This document shows, one piece after another, positions 12,396-27,618 of a stretch of 64,000 nucleotides of DNA; within the stretch, counting starts at the first letter, position 1, and the number at the start of each line of letters is the position of its first letter. The translations under genes were made by a program, and so were the position numbers. The stretch comes from Cannabis sativa (lineage: Eukaryota; Streptophyta; Magnoliopsida; Rosales; Cannabaceae). The stretch is from contig NC_083602.1 of assembly GCF_029168945.1 (NCBI RefSeq), positions 30,677,323-30,741,322 on the forward strand. Direction: 5' to 3'. Under the pieces are notes generated by a model. The model had not been told where the DNA came from, did not search any database, and was given only the letters and a program-made list of their open reading frames with translations.

Positions 12396-14200
12396 AACAA
12401 AAATCCTATCCAAAAAAATTCAGTATTTAGTAACTAATTATAGCTAGTTACTAATTACACAATGTAACTAACTAAGTTTCTCACAATTTATTCATATTAA
12501 TTTATAAATTACTCAAATTCTCGTTTTAGATTAGTTCATATTATTAGGTTGTTTTGTTGATTAGAATGTTGGTAAAATGTTAAATATTTTTAATAAAAAA
12601 AGTTGAGGGGAAAAATTTTTGGTAAAGCAATAAGGGTATTAACTAATATTTTCCCCTTTTAATTAACTTTTACTCTTTATTTTCTTTGAAAAATAAAAAT
12701 CCACATTGAACCTCTCAAATGAAAGAAAAAAAAATAAAAAAAGAAGGATTTTATATGTTTATTTTGTTAATGTATTTAGTAACTAATTATAGCTAGTTAC
12801 TAATTACACAATGTAACTAACTAAGTTTCTCACACAATTTATTCATATTAATTTATAAATTACTCAAATTTTCGTTTTAGATTAGTTCATGTTATTAGGT
12901 TGTTTAGTTGATTAGAATGTTGGTAAAATTAAAAAGTTTACATAAATGTGAATATTATTATTTTTTATGTGACCTAACTTCTTATCACTATGTTATAATT
13001 AACTAGTTATTTGTATTATGTAAATATTATGAATAGTTTTAGTAAGATTTATCCTAATTCTACCGAAATTTCGGCAGCATAACGGCTGTAATTGGACGTT
13101 CCCAAAACTTTTACAAGTGCCTAAAATAACAAACAAAACAGATAAACAATACAAAATTAATCCACCCATCCGACCGCAGTACATGTATTCGCAGAACCTA
13201 CTTCACTACGGATGAATATTTAAGATATTCAAACTCAACTAACATGCATTGATAATTAATTATATATTAAGAAAAAATTAGTTAAAGTATATACCTATAA
13301 TTGCAAGCCCAAATACGCTACACACAAAATTATGCCGAACCCCTATAATATAAAGAAATACAACGAAATTACAAAATTAATTATTTCATAACTTATAACT
13401 AGTTATAAAAAATTGTAACAAGTTACTTAGTTACTAAATTATACATACATATATATAATCAATTATATCTCACACTATTATCTCAAAAAAATAAAATTAT
13501 ATCACACACTAATTCAATTTTAAAATTTTTATTTCTAAACTAATGAAATCCCTCCAATGTCATTTTATTCACAATAAATATATATTACAAAAAATATATA
13601 AAATACAATTACAAAATTTATTTCCATAAAAAATATACACACACTATATACACACACAATATATACACACATTATATACAAATATTCAATAAAATATACA
13701 AATACATATATATACTATACATTGAGGTATAAATTATTACCTAATAACCGCAATCCGACGACCACCGTAAAAAATCCCGGCACTATACACATAAAACACA
13801 ATAATATTACTAATAAAATAAAAAAACTCAAATAATAATTTACAAAAATAATAAAAAAAAAACAATATACATAATACAATAAGAATAGAAGCAATATTTA
13901 TACCTTAAACGAGGTTGAGATTCAAAGATTTCTCAAGAAAAATGGGTGCCGGGATTTCACACCCAAACTTTACTATTTGGGTTCGGATGACACTCAAAGA
14001 GGGTAAAAAATCAAAACTTTTTAGGTGTATGTTATTAAGTATCGAAAATGGAGGATTTTAAAAAAAAATGGGCTCAAATGGTTGAGAAATGGGGGAGATA
14101 GGGTTGAGAAAAGAGGGTTCGGCGAGGGTTTTCTGGGTTGTTTTCTCTCTGGTTTGCTGGGTTTGTTAACTGAAGTGAAGGAGGAAGACGAAGCTGCTGT
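12396..14200 (-). other. Upstream region and probable leader exons of the CACTA transposase
   Basis: AT-rich, with no protein gene. On the minus strand 14200-13900 looks like a plant 5' leader (pyrimidine-rich, CTTCCTCC). It is followed by short blocks with GT and AG borders (near 13880, 13800-13740, 13345-13290 and 13200-13040), which could be non-coding leader exons. These splice calls are by eye only. Much of the rest is low-complexity AT with CACACATATA runs. Confidence 0.4.
12423..12929. repeat. Direct repeat of about 155 bp, copies 349 bp apart
   Basis: The stretch starting GTATTTAGTAACTAATTATA at 12423-12578 recurs at 12772-12928 with few changes. Both copies contain the palindrome TAACTAATTATAGCTAGTTA-like core. 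This is an internal duplication of the CACTA element. Confidence 0.85.
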
Positions 14201-14393
14201 ATATGTGTAATATCCGCTAACTCCGAAAGGGTAATTTTGTAATTTTATTTAGCTGAGAGTATTTTTTTTTATTTTACATATTTATGGATTTAAATATGTA
14301 TGGGATTATTTTTATGATGATATAATATTCGATTTTATTGGCATGTGCATAATGCCTAATAGATACATATGTCTGGATATTGTTATATGGGTA

Positions 14394-14436
<43 letters not shown>

Positions 14437-14446
14437 ATTATTAACA

Positions 14447-14513
<67 letters not shown>

Positions 14514-14559
14514 CGTATTATTATTATTATTATTATTAATATTATTATTATTATTATAA
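14394..14559. repeat. (ATT)n microsatellite in Tekay-1 5' LTR
   Basis: A nearly pure ATT triplet run with a few AAC and ACG interruptions. The 3' LTR copy (22106-22365) is roughly 100 bp longer, and this accounts for most of the LTR length difference. Confidence 0.95.
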
Positions 14560-16251
14560 ACTGTTATATACAAACTTACATACACGAACCGAACTGAACC
14601 GAACGCCTATTTTGGTGGAATGGGAATCGCTCCACTTCGGTTCAATGCGATATTTTGCTTGGGTTTAAACACGATAGAAATTAGGTTTTAAACTCTATTT
14701 TCGTTCACCCAAAACAGAGAACCAACGAGAGAGAGAGAGCACGTATACGGCGTATACGATACCGAAAATTTTCGTTTCTTCAAGCGGAGTGAAACCTGGG
14801 TGAATGTGGGGGTTTGGGATCACTTATATACGACCTAAGGAAGCTTTTTAACGTGGTATAAGGGGCGGAAGTCGTCGTTTTAAGATTCGCCATTTTTGAA
14901 GCTTCAAAGGTGCGGCTTAGTTACGGACTCGAATTCGAACGTGTTTAAGCTTGTTCTTGGGTCAAGGGAGGTTATATTTGAGTGCATGGGACCCTAAGAA
15001 TTGTTTTTGACGTAAGAAAACGAAGCTTTAACGTCCAAAACGAAAATCTAAAATTTTGGACTCCATTAAAGACGGTACACCGCCAACGAAGAAGACAACC
15101 CCGATCTGCCTTCTCGGACCACTTTTCTTGATCGTTTTGAGGTCCTGAGCATTGTGGAGAGCTTCCCCAATTGAAAGTACGCTTCAAGAGCAGTCGGAGA
15201 CAAAGTTACACTTTACCGGCGACGAAACCGACGAGAACTACGGCGACACTCCGTTCAGGGGTTTTTGGAGGTTATTTTTCGATTTTCTTTCAGTTCTTGA
15301 CTTGTGCTAGGTGTTCTTAGGCCTACTATGAAGTTTGATAATTTTCTTGCAATTATTTGATTTATTATGAATTATTTGGTTTATTTGTTAAATTAAATAT
15401 GAAAAATACTTAGATTACTCAGAAAAATCTAAATATATATATTATATGATTAGTTATGAGATATAAACTATTTCAAAATTGGTAGATTCGAATTTCGGTT
15501 AATTTTGTATTTTTTATGAATTATTTGTGTTACTTATTAAATTAATTATGAAAAATACTTAGGTTGCTCAGAAAAATCTAGATTTATTTTATATGATGGA
15601 CTATGATATATAAACTGTTATAAAATTGGTAGATTGAATTTTCAAGCGATTATGTATTTTTCATGAATTATTAATGTTATTTCTTATTTTAATTATGAAA
15701 AATACCTAGGTTGCTTAGAAAATTCAAAGAAAATTATTTATAACTTATTACAGATTATAAAGTGTATTAGAAGAGTTAGATTCGGTTTTTAATCAATTTT
15801 GGTATTTTTCATGAATTTACTTAATTAATGCTTAAGTTAATTATGAAATTTAGATAAGTGTTGTTAAAATAGTAAAATGTATTTTTGTGATACTATTTAC
15901 TGCCTATGATATCAAATGGAATAGGTTTTATTATTTATTGGTTGCTGTAGGTATTTATTATAATTATTGGTGATTAATTAACTATTTATTTAGACTTTAA
16001 TAAGAATAAATAGTATTTTAGTAAATTTTACGTAAAAATGTGTTGTATGAATTCATGTTTTACGTTAAGAATGTTTGTTTGAGTCCATGCAATATGTTTG
16101 GGTGAATCAAAATAATAAATGCTTATGTATGGTGTGTCATGCAAGTGAAATGGACCTATGTGTTACGTATTTTTACGTAAGTTTCTGTATGAGTTTAGAG
16201 ATTCATACTTGAATGTATTTTGAGTGTATTGTTGTGTTAATGAATGTCTAG

Positions 16252-16807
16252 GATCTTGTTCTCAACAAGGAAATTCGTTGAGGTGCTCGAGGTAGTAAGT
16301 GTGGTCTTAGCAACTGAGGTAAGAAGAGTGGACATCTGTACACAGGGTATATGTTATGCATACAACTTGGGTTGGTTTATTATTTAATTTGATAGTGTTG
16401 TGATTTCCTTATATTTTGTGAGCATCATTAGCACGAGAATAATATTAGGGTCTTGCTGCTTGTGTGAGCATAACACTTGCAGGTTATAACATTATCATGG
16501 GTGAGTACAACTTATGGTAATTAATTGCCCTGTTGGATGCCAAGTGTGAGAATAACACAAGGCAGAGTAGGTTACCTCATGTCTGATCAACATGAGAGAA
16601 TAGTTGATTATCGTATGTGAGTATAATGTGCGGTATGAGACTTGATGTGTGCATGTGAGAACAACATGCGTTGTGGATATATTTATGGAATGTGAATTAC
16701 TGTTGATTAATATTAAAGAGCAAATTATGTCAAGTAACTAGTTAGGAGGGTTATGTCCTACATAGCTCTTCTTACTGGGCGTTAGCTCACGGGTACTCTG
16801 TGTGCAG
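16252..16807 (+). promoter_or_regulatory. Tekay-1 candidate leader exon, intron and hairpin array
   Basis: A 67-nt block (16252-16318) is bounded by an acceptor-like GAATGTCTAG and a donor GAG|GTAAGAAG. About 490 bp later comes TGTGTGCAG|GTAAGG (junction after 16807), usable as acceptor and as donor. Between them (16461-16671) are six short hairpins, five with loops of form GAGNAYA. Tekay-2 has the same order with a block of the same 67-nt length. Splicing is predicted, not shown. Confidence 0.5.
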
Positions 16808-17102
16808 GTAAGGGTAAGGCTAAGCAGTGAGAATGAAGAGCTCGAGGCGTGGACCGCATGTTAGGGGGCTGGCACAGTATTTTGCTTTTAATGTTTTTTT
16901 ACTGCTAAACATTTTGGAACTATTATTTTGACTTAACTAGTTCTTATTTAAGTTTACAGTACTAAAAGAATTTTGTTTTAAACAATGAGATCTCATGCTT
17001 GAATATTTTTCAATAAAGAAGTATTTGTTTGTTTTTATCTTATTAAATTGTTTTATACGGACTATCCTATGTGACATCTCGGGAAATCGGAGTGTTACAA
17101 TA

Positions 17103-17114
17103 TGGTATCAGAGC
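17103..17114 (+). promoter_or_regulatory. Tekay-1 primer binding site
   Basis: TGGTATCAGAGC lies 3 bp after the LTR end and is complementary to the 3' end of initiator tRNA-Met. Confidence 0.9.
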
Positions 17115-17321
17115 AATACGGTCCTAAAGAATGTGGTTAGCCCTAACATGTAAAGTTCACCGCCATGAGACGAGCTCGACTCACTGTACTGTAAGTGGTT
17201 ATTACTTATAATTAAGTTGCCTTAAATTTCTGCATGCGAGAGGGTAACATTATTTTCATGTAAAATTGATGATCAAAATGATCTTGATGTGTATTGGTTT
17301 GTGTGGTTCAGGAGTTTAGAA

Positions 17322-20300
17322 ATGCCTCCTAGAAGGTCAGTTAGAGTGGGTCGAGGTCGAGGTCGAGGTCGAGGTCGAGGCCAAGGCCAAGGCCGAGATG
17401 ATGGAGGGATCAATGAACCACCTCAAGCACCACAGGGATGGGAAGAGCGCATTGCCGCACTGGAAGGAATCATTCATAGGCAAGATGAAGAACTTCGTCA
17501 GCTGAGACGTCAACCGGAGCTGCCAGTCCAAATAAGGCAAGATGCAGAAAATAGAGACCCACCAGCTGCAGTGGTATATCCTGCTATAGAGGCTAGACAT
17601 GAGTTGTTAGCAGAGAGATTTCGAAAACAACACCCACCTGAGTTTCAGGGAGGCATAGACCCGGTAGTGGCTGAGGAGTGGATAAGTCGCATAGAAAGCA
17701 TTTTGCAGATGCTAAGGGTGGATGGGAATGACCGAGTGAAGTGTGCATCTTACATGCTGAGGAAAGATGCTCGTATCTGGTGGGAGGTGGTGGAACAAAC
17801 AAAGGATGTAGATACCATGAACTGGGACGATTTCAAAAGGGTCTTTAATGAGAAGTATTATAACTCAGCAGTTCTAGCAGCAAAGGTCGATGAATTTACT
17901 GGGTTAGTCCAAGGGAGTCTTACTGTGACTGAGTATGCACAAAAAATTTGATAGATTGGCGAAATTTGCTCCAGATCTGGTACCTACTGATAGAGTGCGA
18001 GCACATCGATTTGTGGAAGGCTTGAAACCAATGGTTGCTCGAGATGCGGAAATTGTGTCAAGGGGTCAATTCAGCTATGCTCAAGTTGTCGAAATGGCTC
18101 TTACGGCTGAGCGGAGTGAAAACAAAATTTGGAAGGAAAATGCTGCCAGGAGAGAATCGAAGAAAGGTGGAGCCAATTCTAATGACCACAAGAAACGAGG
18201 ACAGGACCAGTCCGGGCAGCCAAGTCAAGACAAGAGGTACAAAAGTGATAACGACCAACGATTTAATGGCAGCAGTGGGCGAAACATTCCAGAATGCCCT
18301 AAATGTACCAAACGTCATCTCGACGAGTGTCGCGCAAAAGCATGATACAAATGTGGAAAAGAAGGACACATCAAACGCAATTGCCCACTGTGGGGACAGA
18401 CTGGGAACAGAGCAGAACCCAAGAAAGATGACAAGTATGTTCCAGCCAGAGTTTTTGCCATCACTCAAGCAGAAGCTGAGGCCAGTCCTTCGGTTGTATC
18501 AGGTCAGATTCCTATGGCCAACACCACTTGTAAAGTTTTGTTTGATTCTGGTGCAACTCATTCCTTTATTGCTAGCACAATTGTAAATCATATAAATGCA
18601 CCGAGTGAATTATTTACTATGGGGTTTGGGACCATGTTACCATCTGGGGAGGTTGTAATCTCTAGAAGTTGGCTTAGGGGTATACCTGTCAGGATAGATG
18701 GTAGAGAATTATTTGTAGACCTGATTATATTAGATTTATTTGATTTTGATGTAATCTTGGGCATGGATTTTCTTACCAAATATGGAGCATCAATTGACTG
18801 CAAGCAAAAGAAAGTTGTTTTCACACCAGAAGATGGAGAGACTTTCGAGTTCAGAGGGGTAGGAAAGAAACCTCGCACCCCTATTATTTCGGCAATGAAG
18901 GCTGGGCAACTATTACAACGTGGGTGCTTAGGGTATCTAGTTAATGTGGTTGATGACACCAAGAAAATTGAAAGAAAGCCGGAGGAAACACGGGTAGTTG
19001 CTGAGTTTCTTGATGTATTTCCAGAGGAGTTACCCGGGTTACCACCACACAGAGAAATCGAATTTGTGATAGAATTAGTGCCCGGGACAGCACCAGTTTC
19101 CCGTGCACCATATAGAATGGCACCATCTGAATTGAAAGAACTCAAAATACAGTTAGAAGAATTGCTTAAGTTAGGGTTTATCAGACCTAGCTACTCTCCG
19201 TGGGGCGCACCAGTTCTATTTGTTAAAAAGAAAGACGGTACTATGAGAATGTGCATAGATTACCGAGAATGGAACAAGGTGACTATAAAGAATCGGTACC
19301 CACTATCGAGGATTGACGATCTGTTTGACCAGCTTCAAGGAAAAAAGGTGTTTTCTAAGATTGATCTTCGTTCAGGATATCATCAGCTAAGAATCAAAAA
19401 TGAAGACATACCGAAGACAGCCTTCAGAACGAGATACGGGCATTACGAGTTCATGGTGATGTCATTTGGACTTACAAATGCCCCAGCAGCTTTTATGGAC
19501 CTCATGAACCGAGTCTTCAAGGAATATCTGGATCAGTTTGTCATTGTATTCATAGATGATATACTGATTTATTCTAAGACAGAGGAAGAACATGAGGAGC
19601 ACTTACGCTTGACCTTACAGCGACTGAGAGAACATCAATTGTATGCCAAGTACAAAAAATGTGAGTTCTAGTTGTCCGAGGTTGCATTTTTGGGCCACAT
19701 TGTCACTAACGGGGGAATAAAAGTAGATCCTGCTAAGGTTGCTGCAGTGAAAGAATGGCCTAGACCAAAGACCGCCTCAGAGGTTCGAAGCTTTTTGGGT
19801 TTAGCAGGCTATTATAGAAGGTTTGTTGAGGGGTTCTCAAAGATAGCCACACCCTTAACAGAATTAACTAGGAAGAATCTAAAATTTTCCTGGTCAGACA
19901 AGTGTGAGCAAAGCTTCCAAGAGTTGAAGAATAGACTTATCTCAGCACCAATCCTTAGTTTACCAACAGAAGAGGGACAATTTGCGGTATATTGTGATGC
20001 ATCTAAACAAGGGTTGGGTTGTGTTCTAATGCAAGAAGGGAAGGTAATTGCTTACGCTTCAAGGCAATTAAAAGAATACGAACAGAGATACCCGACACAT
20101 GACCTAGAGTTAGTCGCAGTGGTTTTTGCACTAAAAATTTGGCGTCATTATCTCTATGGAGTGAAATGTGAAATCTACACCGATCATAAGAGTTTAAAGT
20201 ACTTTTTCACCCAGAGGGAGTTAAACATGAGGCAGAGGAGATGGTTGGAGCTAGTCAAAGACTACGACTGCGAGATAATGTACCATCCCGGTAAAGCCAA

Positions 20301-21879
20301 TGTGGTAGCGGATGCACTCAGCCGTAGAGGTCCCGGACTAGTTGCCACTTTACAAGGAGTATCAAGGGAATTAGTGGAAGACATGGAACGAGCTGGTATA
20401 GAGTTTATTACAGGGCAACTTGCAAAGGTCACACTTCAATCCACTTTGTTAGAAAGAATTAAGGAGGGGCAGACGACAGATCAAAAGCTCAGTGAACTAA
20501 AGCAAGAAATTTTGAATAGTAACGCCAAAGATTATGAAATATCAGACACGGGATTAATTCGGTTCAAGGGACGAATTTATGTGCCCGATAATGATGAGCT
20601 TAAGAAGGGGATATTGGTAGAAGCTCATACTACACCTTATTCAGTTCATCCCGGGACCACTAAAATGTACCATGACCTAAAAGCATTGTATTGGTGGCCT
20701 GGTATGAAAAAGGATGTAGTTGAATTTGTGGCCAAATGCTTAACATGTCAACAAGTTAAAGCAGAGCATCAAAGACCAGCGGGATTATTACAACCACTGA
20801 AGCTCCCTGAATGGAAGTGGGAAGAGATTTCCATGGATTTTGTGACTGGGTTACCTAAGACTACAAAGCAACATGACGCCATTTGGGTAGTCGTCGATAG
20901 GTATACAAAATCTGCCCATTTTCTACCAGTACGCATGACTTACTCCATGGACCATTTTGCTGAACTTTATGTGAATGAGATTGTGAGATTACATGGGGCA
21001 CCGTATTCTATTGTTTGTGATCGAGATGCTCGGTTCACTTCATCTTTTTGGGAAAGCTTACAGAAAGCAATGGGAACTCGATTGAAGTTCAGCACTGCAT
21101 ATCATCCAGAGACAGATGGTCAGACTGAGAGAACAAATCAGATATTTGAAGATATGTTGAGGGCATGTGTGATAGATTTCCAAGGATCATGGAGCAAATA
21201 CCTGCCTTTGATTGAATTTTCTTACAACAACAGCTATCAGTCTACTATCGGGGTAGCACCCTATGAGATGTTGTATGGAAGAAAATGCAGGTCTCCACTG
21301 CATTGGGATGAGTTGGGAGAGAACAAACTCCTAGGGCCAGATGCAGTTCAGCACACCAACGAAGCTATTCAGAAGATCAGGGCTAGAATGATCACAGCTC
21401 AGAGCAGACGGAAATATTACGCAGACATGAAGCGGAGGGACATTGAGTTCAAAGTGGGTGATCATGTGTTTCTTCGAGTGACACCACGAAAAGGACTCTC
21501 AGTGAAGAGATTTGGTAAGAGAGGGAAACTAATTTCTAGATATGTTGGTCCATTTCAGATATTGGATAGAGTGGGCAGTGTAGCTTATAGAATAGCTTTA
21601 CCGCCATCATTATCTGGGGTGCACAATGTATTTCATGTATCTCAACTCCGGAAATATGTGTCAGACCCATCGCATGTTTTGAGCTATGAAACACTGGGTT
21701 TGCAGGAAGATTTGTCCTACAATGAACGTCCGGTAAAGATTCTTGATCAAAAAGATAGAATTTTGAGAAATAAGACAATTGCCTTGGTGAAAGTCCTATG
21801 GAGGAACAGCGTGGTTGAGGAAGCTACTTGGGAGCTAGAGTCTGATATGCGAGAACAATATCCAGAATTATTTGAGTAA
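17322..21879 (+). pseudogene. Tekay-1 gag-pol polyprotein, three disabling lesions
   Basis: The start is MPPRRSVRVG at 17322, followed by a glycine/arginine-rich run. Gag comes next (FRKQHPPEF, then ARIWWEVVE). A sixth A in the run 17941-17946 shifts the frame. A TGA at 18343-18345 replaces the first Cys of the CCHC knuckle (remaining: [13 protein letters not shown]). Then come protease ([10 protein letters not shown], about 18534), reverse transcriptase (FIDDILIYS, about 19550), TAG at 19669-19671 in place of a Trp codon, RNase H ([10 protein letters not shown]), integrase zinc finger ([16 protein letters not shown]) and core ([24 protein letters not shown]), GPF motif, and chromodomain to a stop at 21877. 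Apart from these three lesions the frame is open. Confidence 0.93.
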
Positions 21880-21898
21880 AATTTCGGGACGAAATTTT

Positions 21899-21914
21899 CT
21901 TTTAGAGGGGGATA
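21899..21914 (+). promoter_or_regulatory. Tekay-1 polypurine tract
   Basis: TTTTAGAGGGGGATAA lies just before the 3' LTR. It is the expected primer for plus-strand DNA synthesis. Confidence 0.85.
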
Positions 21915-21916
21915 AT

Positions 21917-24908
<2,992 letters not shown>

Positions 24909-24913
24909 ATATG

Positions 24914-25140
24914 TATCAAGGTCGACCCTATGGCGTCGGTTCCTTCATAGGAACCGACGGCATAGGGTACACGTGTCAGGATATCATGTACCCTATGCCG
25001 TCGGTTCCTATGCAGGAACCGATGGCATAGGATATTTCAAAAAAAAAAAATAAAAATTAATTTCCAACCGCCTCTAAATGGTATAATGCAATTTTATACC
25101 TACGGTTTTTATCAAAAAACCGCCTCTAAATGTCAATTTC
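24914..25140. repeat. CACTA right subterminal repeat array
   Basis: Two hairpins are built from the repeat: 24925-24943 with 24950-24968 (18 of 19 pairs) and 24992-25008 with 25015-25031. The core here is GACGGCATA, against GACGCCATA at the left end. Copies of CCGCCTCTAAATG follow at about 25067-25130. Confidence 0.8.
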
Positions 25141-25189
25141 GAACATAGCGGGTATTTTCACACCCTTTAGCTTCCCTTTTTATAAATGG

Positions 25190-25233
25190 GGTTGAAAAAA
25201 CTGCCTCTAAAGGCTAACATTGTAGTAGTGACT
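25190..25233 (-). repeat. CACTA right terminal inverted repeat and target duplication
   Basis: Ends TGTAGTAGTG at 25230 and is followed by ACT (25231-25233), the second copy of the target duplication. Confidence 0.93.
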
Positions 25234-25990
25234 CGTGTGCTCAAAAGGTTCAACATGGATTTGTGTAAAGCTGGTTTTGTTCCTATTCTGAAAGGGACAA
25301 ATTTACTAAGCAACATTGTCCCAAGAACAACTTAGAAAGAGAAGCAATGCAGAATATCCCATATGCAAGTGCAGTAGGGAGTTTAATGTATGCTTAGGTT
25401 TGTACTAGACCTGATATTGCTTTCATGGTCGATGTTCTTGGGAGATATTTATCTGATCCTGGCCATGATCATTGGGTTGCAGCCAAGAAAGTTTTTGAGA
25501 TATTTGCAAAGAACAAAGAGTTTTATGCTTGTGTATAATCATGTCGACAATCTCCAAGTTGTTGGTTATTCAGATTCAGATTTTGGTGGTTATGTAGATG
25601 ATTTAAAGTCAACTTCTGGCTATATTTTCACTTTTATTGGTGCTGCTATTTCTTAGATAAAGTGTTAAATAGACTTTAATCATATCATCTACTATATATG
25701 TTGAGTTTGTCGTATGTTATGAGGCATCTTTGCAAGCTTTATGGTTAAAGAATTTGATTTTAGAGATACGACTAGTTGATTCTATTTCCTCTCCTATACT
25801 AATCTATTGTGATAATAATATTGTTGTTTTCTTTTCAAAGAATAATGAGATTAGTAGTGCTTCTAAACATATGGAAATAAAGTATTTCACTATTAGAGAC
25901 TTGGTCAAGAAAGGAGACATTGTGATAGAATATTGAAAGACCAAGTTGATGTTTGCAGATCCTCTAACCAAAGGATTAAGTGCCATATTG
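25234..25990 (+). pseudogene. Copia-A pol remnant, second part (end of RT and RNase H)
   Basis: Continues the reading broken at 6752: RVLKRFNMD, then IPYASAVGSLMYA, CTRPDIAFMVDVLG, SDSDFGGYVDDLKSTSGY, the YCDNN box and a HMEIKYFTIRD tail. These are the typical copia RNase H blocks. Internal stops occur near 25396, 25537, 25656 and 25934, and several frames are used. Confidence 0.85.
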
Positions 25991-26690
25991 TTTGATTACA
26001 TGTTGTTCATATGAGCATTTTATAATCTTTTGTTCCTTTGGGTTAGTGGGAGTTTCTTATTTTATCTTTTGAGATTATATTTATATGTAATTTACTTGTT
26101 GATGTTATGAACTACTTTGTGGGCTAATACTTTTTTGATTATTGGATGTTTATGCTTTCAGTTAGGCTTTGTTATGTTCTCGAGAATAATTGAATTGAAA
26201 GCATGTATTTCATATCTTGTTGTGATCATTGTATTTTAAGTATATTTACTAAATGACAATGATATTTTATTGGCTTAATGTTATAAGCAAGTTTAGTGAC
26301 ACTTACTTATTTATTAAGTAGTGTATGTTTAATTTCACTGGCTTATTTATTAAGCATCACGGTATCAGTGAAATTAAGGACCGATAAGGATATTATGTTA
26401 TTTTAAATTGATCACATGTTGAACATAATTCCTTACCACACTACTAGACTTATTGACCATGTCGATTTAATACTTTGGTATTTGTGACTATGAATGTCTT
26501 TTGTTGAGTTAAAAACAATATGACTGTCATAGTTCGTTATCAAAGGTTAAATTGGACCGGTATGTTGAGATGCTATCAGAGAACTATCATTTTTAAAGTG
26601 GCCGCAAATGTTTTTCTGTTGTTCAACCCATGAGTCGTTTTCAAACAAAATTATTTTAATATAATATATATGTATTAAAATCAATGTAGC
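25991..26690 (+). other. Copia-A 3' untranslated region
   Basis: No coding signal. AT-rich, with imperfect repeats around TTATTAAGYA near 26310-26360. It lies between the pol end and the purine tract. Confidence 0.6.
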
Positions 26691-26703
26691 CCAAGTGGGA
26701 GAA
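26691..26703 (+). promoter_or_regulatory. Copia-A polypurine tract
   Basis: CAAGTGGGAGAA precedes the 3' LTR. AAGTGGGAG is the usual copia form and is also seen before the Copia-B 3' LTR. Confidence 0.85.
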
Positions 26704-27192
26704 TGTTAGACTTTTATTTGGGCTTACATTAAATTTTATTGGTTTTATTAAAACTTGGGTTGATTGGATAGTTCTTTGCTGTGTTAGCCCATGTTGTTGG
26801 TGATCAATTGTTAATGGGCTTAGCATCTGTGTGTAAAGTCTAGGTGAAGCAGAAGTGTGGGCTTTTCTAGTTAACTGAAGCCTTTGATGAGCAGGCCCAG
26901 TCCAACTAGGGTTATGTAGCTAAGTCCCCTCCCTAACTCTATAAATGCATATTGTCTCATCACAATTATATACCTTTTGATAATCAGATAAATAAACTGC
27001 TTCTGATTTAGAGATCTAGGGAGGAAGACTTAGTTGATAGTATTGCACTATCAAATTGAAGTAATTGCTATGGGTCAAATTGAAGTAATTGCTATGGATC
27101 AATCAGGTATGCATACCTAATTATTATATATTATTATTGTGTTCTATGCTATATACAAATTGATCTTGGGGTTTATATTAATTTTTCTAACA
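26704..27192 (+). repeat. Copia-A 3' LTR
   Basis: A 489-bp copy, almost identical to 1671-2120 apart from about 39 additional bp. It ends TTCTAACA and is followed by target duplication GATAA. Confidence 0.93.
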
Positions 27193-27197
27193 GATAA

Positions 27198-27618
27198 CAG
27201 TTGTGATATGAATATCTCTTTCATGGGAAATGATATGTTAATGAAAGATATTATTACATATCGGTCCAGTCATGTATAATCAAATTATAAACACCTTTAC
27301 TACATGTCTATCCACATATTGATCTGAATTAAAATCACACACACTAGAGTATAGTGTATAATAAACTGTACTTGGTATTTCCATATTAAAGATCTCTTAC
27401 TTTAATAGACTACCGACTTGTTCTATTCATATCGTGTAATCTTAATTCTCTTGTACGACCTTACAATATTATACCATCTTCATATGAATAAGAAATTTTT
27501 AGATATTTATTAATTATACTTTTATAATTAATGTATTCATTTATCTTATAATTACATTTCATTTATTCTTAAATATATTATCTATTAAATACTTGCTTTT
27601 AGGGCAAAAATCCTAACA
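27198..27618 (-). repeat. Fragment of a copia LTR, reverse orientation
   Basis: Read on the minus strand it begins TGTTAGGATTTTTGCCCTAA at 27618, like the starts of Copia-B-type LTRs (TGTTGGGTTTTATGCCCTAA), and carries the GACCGATAT-type block. It runs into Copia-A at 27197. The rest of this LTR may be 1-1665. Confidence 0.55.

Larger units (their letters stand above)
14206..17099 (+). repeat. Tekay-1 5' LTR
   Basis: Contains a long (ATT)n tract (14394-14559), a TATA-like TTATATACG near 14824, and a leader of over 2 kb. An AATAAA lies near 17022 and the LTR ends in TGTTACA. If transcription starts near 14850, the hairpin array at 16461-16671 lies in the R region and is present at both RNA ends. 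Confidence 0.9.

Noticed and set aside
13740..13800. Possible small protein exons upstream of the CACTA transposase
   Set aside because: Splice-like borders exist but no coding similarity. Kept only as possible leader exons.
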